From the NCBI GenBank assembly GCA_019448385.1, contig JAGTXO010000014.1:496001-560000 (forward strand): DNA of 64,000 nucleotides, written 5' to 3'. Positions 59,888-64,000 of this stretch are shown here, piece by piece. Both the position numbers and the translations under genes were made by a program. The stretch comes from Diacronema lutheri (Eukaryota; Haptophyta; Pavlovophyceae; Pavlovales; Pavlovaceae). The stretch's first letter is position 1. The number at the start of each line of letters is the position of its first letter. Under the pieces are notes generated by a model that did no database searches, was not told the origin of the DNA, and saw only the letters and a program-made list of their open reading frames with translations.

Positions 59888-62800
59888 TCAAATCTCGTCT
59901 TTGGCTGCGCCCCCGGCCGACTGATCCTCCGGCTGGTCCATTGACTCCTCCTCGAGCTCCTCCGCCTCCGCCTCCGGCTCGTCCTCCGGCACCTCCGGCT
60001 CGGGCACGAGCTCGGCGCCCTCGGCGATGCCGAGCCCACTCGCCATCACGGCTGTGACGCGCGTCGCAAAGTCATTGCTCTCTTCGGGCGAGAGCTGATA
60101 GCCCGCCTGCAGCACGCTCGCCATGTAGAGCGAGGTGAGCATGTCCGCGGCGCCCTTGTCCTCCGCATCCGCGCTCACCTTGTCGTTGAGCGCGACGATC
60201 AGCGGATGGCGCGGGTTGAACTCAAAGTTGCGCTTGGCCTTCATGAACTCGTGCCGCGAGTTGTCCGCAAATGCCTGCGCCTTCATCACCTGCGGCGCGT
60301 CAGCAGCACAGGCGCACGCACGAGCGGTGAGGCACGCGGCGGGAAGAGTGCGCGCCCACGCTCGCGACTGCAAACCTCTCGCAACCTCGCGCGCGCGCCG
60401 TCAACGCAAACGGCCGCGCACGCCAGGGCGTTGCGCGCGCGCGCGTGCCTTTTCCATCTGAGCGGTCCAGCCGTAGTCGGCGGTGGTCACGACGACGGGG
60501 GACGAGACGAGGTGCTTTGAGACGACGACCTTGTCCACCTTGCCGCCGAGCGTCGCCTTGACGAACGAGACGAGCGGCGCGAACTTGTCCTTGTAGACGT
60601 CATGCAGCTTCTTCTCGCGCGCGTCCTCGTCGAGCTTGAGGCCTTCGCGCGCCGCGTTGATGAGCCGCTTGCCCTCAAACTCGGTGAGGTGCTGGACGGT
60701 GTACTCGTCAAGCGAGTCGGTCATGAAGATCACCTCGATGTCCTTGGCGAGCAGCTTCTCCACCGCGGGCGAGCGGAGGAGCGCGTCGCGGTTCTCGCCC
60801 GAGATGTAGTAGATGTGCTTCTGATCGTCGCGCATGCGGCCAACGTAGTCCTCGAGCGAGATCTCCTTCTCGCTCTTGGAGGTCGCATAGCGGAGGAGCT
60901 TGGCGAGCCGCGTCCGGTTCGACGAGTCCTCCATGAGGCCCATCTTGATGTACTTCCCGAACGCCTTCCAAAACTTGGCGTACTTGCCCTTCTCCGAGCC
61001 CTCCTCCTCGTCGTCGTCTGCCGCGGCGTCGGCGCCGTCCTTGCCCTCGCCAACGGCCTTCTTCGCCTTGGCCTCGTCGTCCTCTTCCTCGTCGCCTTCG
61101 CTCTTCTCCGCGTCGGCGAGCGCCTTGATCATCGCGAGCACCTTGCGCGTCATCTTCTTGCCGATCACCTTGAGGACCTTGTTCTGCTGCAGCATCTCGC
61201 GGCTCACGTTGAGCGGCAGCGAGTCCGAATCGACGACGCCGCGCACGAAGGCAAGGTAGCGCGGGAGCAGCTCGTCAAACTCGTCGGTGATCATGACGCG
61301 CCGCACGTACAGCTTGATGTTTTTGACCTTTTTGTAGTAGTCCTGGTACAAGTCGTGTGGCGCCTCCTCGGGGATGAAGAGGATCGACTTGAACTCGACC
61401 TCGCCCTCGGCGTTGAAGTGGGTGTAGGTGAGCGCCGAGTTGTGGTCCTTGGACAACGTCTTGTAGAAGGCCTGGTACTCGTCCTCCGAGATGTCCGCCG
61501 GCGCGCGCGTCCAGAGCGCCTTCGCGTCGTTCACGAGCTCCCAGTCGTTGACTGTGCGCTTCACCTTCTTCGTCTTGGGCAGCTCGGCGTCGGCCTCATC
61601 GTCGCCGTCGCCATCATCCTCCTCCTCCTTCTCCTCCTCCGTCTCCTCCTCCTCCTCGCCAGCCTCGTCCGCCTCGCCCTCGGCCTCGCTGTCGTCGATG
61701 GGCACCTCCTCCTCCTCCTCCTTGGTCGTGTACAAGAAGATCGGGAAGTTGATGAACTCGGAGTAGTGCTTGACGAGGCCGCGCAGCCGCTCCTCCTCGA
61801 GGAACTCGAGGCAGTCCTCCTTCAAATGCAGCGTGATCTGCGTGCCGCGGCCGAGCGTCGGGCCCGCCGGGTCCTCAGTCACGGAGAACGTGGAGTCGGC
61901 CGTCGACTCCCAGATCCACTGCTTCTCGTCGTCGTTCGACTTGGACGTGACGGTCACCATGTCGGCGACGAGGTAGACGGAATAGAAACCCACACCAAAC
62001 TGCCCGATCAAGTTCACGTCCGCGCCCTCGGAGAAGGCCTCGATGAAGGACGACGTGCCAGACTGCGCGACGGTGCCGAGGTGTTGAATGAGATCCTCGC
62101 GCGTCATCCCGACGCCGCGGTCAATGATCGAGAGGGTCTTCGCCTCTTTGTCGGCGACAATCTTCATCTCAAGCTTGGCCGTCTCGCCCTCGCCGAGCAC
62201 GCCCTCCTCCGTCAGCGACATGAAGCGGATCTTGTCGAGCGCCTGCGCAGGGCGGCACGCCGCGAGTGAACAGCGGGGGCATTGCGCGCACGGCGCGGGC
62301 GTGAGAATGAGCGCACGCGGCGCATAGACGCGCCAGGCGTCGCGTGTAAAATTCGGCGCGGGTTACGAGCGCGCCTCAGCAGTCCGCAGCTGGCCGGCTG
62401 GCCACGCGAGCGCGGCCAGCCGGCCGTGCGCGAGGGCGCGACCGGCGCGCGCGCGGCGCGCACGTCCGAGGCGTTGGAAATGAGCTCGCGAAGGAAGACC
62501 TCCTTCTTGGAGTAGAGCGAGTTGATGATGATGTCCATCAGCTTGTTCACGTCCGCCTGGAAGGCAAAGTCCTCCTTCTTTGCGGGCGCGGCGCTGCTGC
62601 GCGATATGAGGCGCGCGCGCGCGAGCGTGGAGACGTGACGGCGCGCGCGGGGCGGGCAGAGCACGAACGCGCGAGGCACGCGGGATGGCAATGCGCGTGA
62701 GTTGAGCGCGCGGCGCACGCGGCAGGAGGCCGTGCACTGTCGAGCTGCCACGCACCGCATGGCGGACGTGCGAGCCCCGCAGCGCCGCACGCATCAGGCC

Positions 62801-62966
62801 AGCCGCATCGCGCGCACCCAGCGTCATCCGCCTTGAGCGCAACGGTGGCGCCAGCGAGCGCATCGGCGACGGCGGGCACCGACTCAAGGCCGATGCTCTC
62901 CGCTGCCGTGGTGGTGGCCCCCACGAGCAGCACGGCCGCCGCAACGGCCAGCACGAGTGACCGCAT
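59888..62966 (-). CDS. Endoplasmic-reticulum Hsp90 (GRP94/endoplasmin)
   Basis: Exons 62966-62818, 62596-62464, 62242-60449 and 60289-59888, 825 residues. Signal peptide [22 protein letters not shown]-terminal ATPase: [78 protein letters not shown] Glu/Asp-rich charged linker follows (about 61,720-61,570), then the middle domain ([40 protein letters not shown]) with a second acidic insert (61,110-60,990), the C-terminal domain ([20 protein letters not shown]) and the retention signal KDEI. The last intron (60448-60290) has a GC donor (AAG-GCACGC), a rarer GC-AG type. Folds secretory clients together with the ER proteins encoded nearby (RDEL-tagged SUMF2-like). Confidence 0.95.
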
Positions 62967-63009
62967 ACGTCTGGAAGTCGGAGCGCCGACACGTCAGCCA
63001 AGGCGCCAG

Positions 63010-63017
63010 TTTTTAAA
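63010..63017. promoter_or_regulatory. TTTTTAAA box between divergent GRP94 and Pro-rich genes
   Basis: The only AT-rich element in the 122-bp gap between start codons 62966 (minus) and 63089 (plus); same motif as at 17364. Confidence 0.45.
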
Positions 63018-63088
63018 GACGGGACCTGCCTTCGCCGCGGCCGAGTCGACGCTGCGAGCACACAGCGCGCGCGGCGGACGAGTCGAGC

Positions 63089-64000
63089 ATGTCGGCGCCA
63101 CCGCACGGCTACGCAGGCGCGCCGCCGCCGGGCATGCACGCGCCGCTGCCGGGCAAGCCGCTTGCGCCGCACATGGCCGGCCCTGGCGGCCCTCCGCCCG
63201 GCTTTGCGCCCGGCGGCGCGCATCTGGGCGCGGGCGGCTACCCTGTGCCGCACTGCGGCCCGCCGGGGACGAGGCCGCCCAACGGCGCGCCCGGCCAGCC
63301 CGCGTGCGGGTACGGCGCTCCTCCGCAAAGAAACATCGGCCAGGGCATGCAAGTGCCGCCGCCGGGCACACCGCTTGCCCCGCCGACGTGCGCGCATCCG
63401 CCGCAGTCCGGCGCGCAGCTGCACGCTGGCGGCGCGCGTCCGCCGATGCCGGCGGGCGCGATGCCGCCGATGGCGGCGGGCGCGATGCCGCCCGGCGCGC
63501 GCGGACCGCAGCCGATGGGCCAGCCGTGCTCGCAGGCGATGCCGCCACCGCACGCGCAGCCGCCGCAACAACCGCCGCGCCCGGGGCCGCCGATGCAGCA
63601 GCCGATGCACGCGACGCAGCAGCCGCAGACGCAGCCGCCACAGCCCGGGCCGCCGATGCAGCAGCCGATGCACGCGACGCAGCCGCCGCAGCTGCAGCCG
63701 CCACAACCCGGGCCGCCGATGCAGCAGCCGATGCACGCGACGCCGCAGCCGCCGCGGCCCGGACCGCCGCAGCCCGGACCGCCGCAGCCTGGCCCGCCGC
63801 AGCCGCAGCAGCCGCAGCAGCCGCTGCGCCCCGGACCGCCGATGCAGCCGCCGCAGCAGCGGCAGCAGCCGCCGCAAGCGGCGCGGCCTGGGCCGCCGTT
63901 GCAACCGCAGCCGCAGTCGCAGCCGCCGGTGGCAGTGCAGCCGCCCGCCCGGCCGCCGCAGCAGCTGCAGCCGGCCGGCGCGCCGCCGTACATGGGCAAC
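63089..64000 (+). CDS. Pro/Gln/Met-rich low-complexity protein, 5' part (runs off window)
   Basis: From ATG 63089 (MSAPPHGYAGAPPPGMHAPL) the frame is open to the window end, at least 304 codons. Composition is Pro, Gln, Ala, Gly and Met; a repeat PPQPGPPMQQPMHAT occurs three times around 63,560-63,740. Such sequence is typical of the disordered part of RNA-binding or transcription-related proteins, but no folded domain is reached. Minus frames here are Gly/Cys-rich and implausible. Head-to-head with GRP94, so possibly co-regulated. Confidence 0.6.
   Translation, partial: MSAPPHGYAGAPPPGMHAPLPGKPLAPHMAGPGGPPPGFAPGGAHLGAGGYPVPHCGPPGTRPPNGAPGQPACGYGAPPQRNIGQGMQVPPPGTPLAPPTCAHPPQSGAQLHAGGARPPMPAGAMPPMAAGAMPPGARGPQPMGQPCSQAMPPPHAQPPQQPPRPGPPMQQPMHATQQPQTQPPQPGPPMQQPMHATQPPQLQPPQPGPPMQQPMHATPQPPRPGPPQPGPPQPGPPQPQQPQQPLRPGPPMQPPQQRQQPPQAARPGPPLQPQPQSQPPVAVQPPARPPQQLQPAGAPPYMGN

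Noticed and set aside
1-64000. Bacterial origin or contamination (LacZ-like, TnpB-like, YqaJ, asparaginase)
   Set aside because: Introns in many genes, SF3A1, GRP94, epsin, chromodomain and LIM domains are eukaryotic, on the same contig and with the same splice signals.

Overview
This is eukaryotic nuclear DNA of very high GC content, most likely from a photosynthetic protist with a complex plastid; a haptophyte-like alga is my best guess, by inference. The reasons are: spliceosomal introns of about 105-330 nt with a donor that is usually GTGCGCG and an acceptor ending GCGCAG; a plastid/cyanobacterial DUF3067 protein; a twin-arginine (thylakoid-lumen type) signal; mitochondrial propionyl-CoA carboxylase; ER proteins with C-terminal RDEL and KDEI; and tightly packed, often divergent genes. 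Introns and eukaryotic domain sets exclude a bacterial contig.

Layout. 1-27.5 kb is ordinary gene space: uroporphyrinogen decarboxylase (partial), a DUF3067 protein, a short asparaginase-like protein, a DI-G-A-repeat protein, a four-LIM protein with a rhamnose-mutarotase-like tail, a PPOX/FMN-binding protein, splicing factor SF3A1, propionyl-CoA carboxylase alpha, a SUMF2-like protein, a zinc alcohol dehydrogenase, a prolyl-4-hydroxylase-like dioxygenase, a ubiquitin-like/GH16 fusion, a small membrane protein, a lumenal protein and a GH2 beta-galactosidase. Two inverted, internally deleted copies of one pogo/Tc1-like transposon sit at 3.3-5.35 kb and 9.69-11.75 kb.

27.5-37.1 kb is repeat-rich: a 4 x 189-bp tandem repeat between 13-bp direct repeats, a frameshifted minus-strand gene, an approximately 870-bp palindrome made of two MITE-like units, and a broken Helitron-type Pif1 helicase.

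37.2-55.0 kb is the most unusual part: one plus-strand transcription unit, or a few adjacent ones, with a 13.5-kb open frame. In order it holds an Ala-rich coiled-coil N-terminus, a 57-bp/507-bp higher-order repeat, an Ulp1-like (C48) protease domain, several degenerate relatives of it, a YqaJ/lambda-exonuclease-type nuclease, a chromodomain and a Fanzor (eukaryotic TnpB/IS605-type) RuvC nuclease whose apparent frameshift is resolved by a 128-nt GT-AG intron. This looks like the coding core of a large mobile element combining a programmable-nuclease fold, end-resection nuclease, de-SUMOylase-like protease and chromatin reader.

55.4-64 kb returns to ordinary genes: an FSH-family serine hydrolase, an ENTH-domain epsin, ER Hsp90 (GRP94) and a Pro/Gln-rich protein cut by the window edge. 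Splice junctions were chosen by eye from reading frame, GT(GC)-AG and family conservation; none was checked against transcripts.
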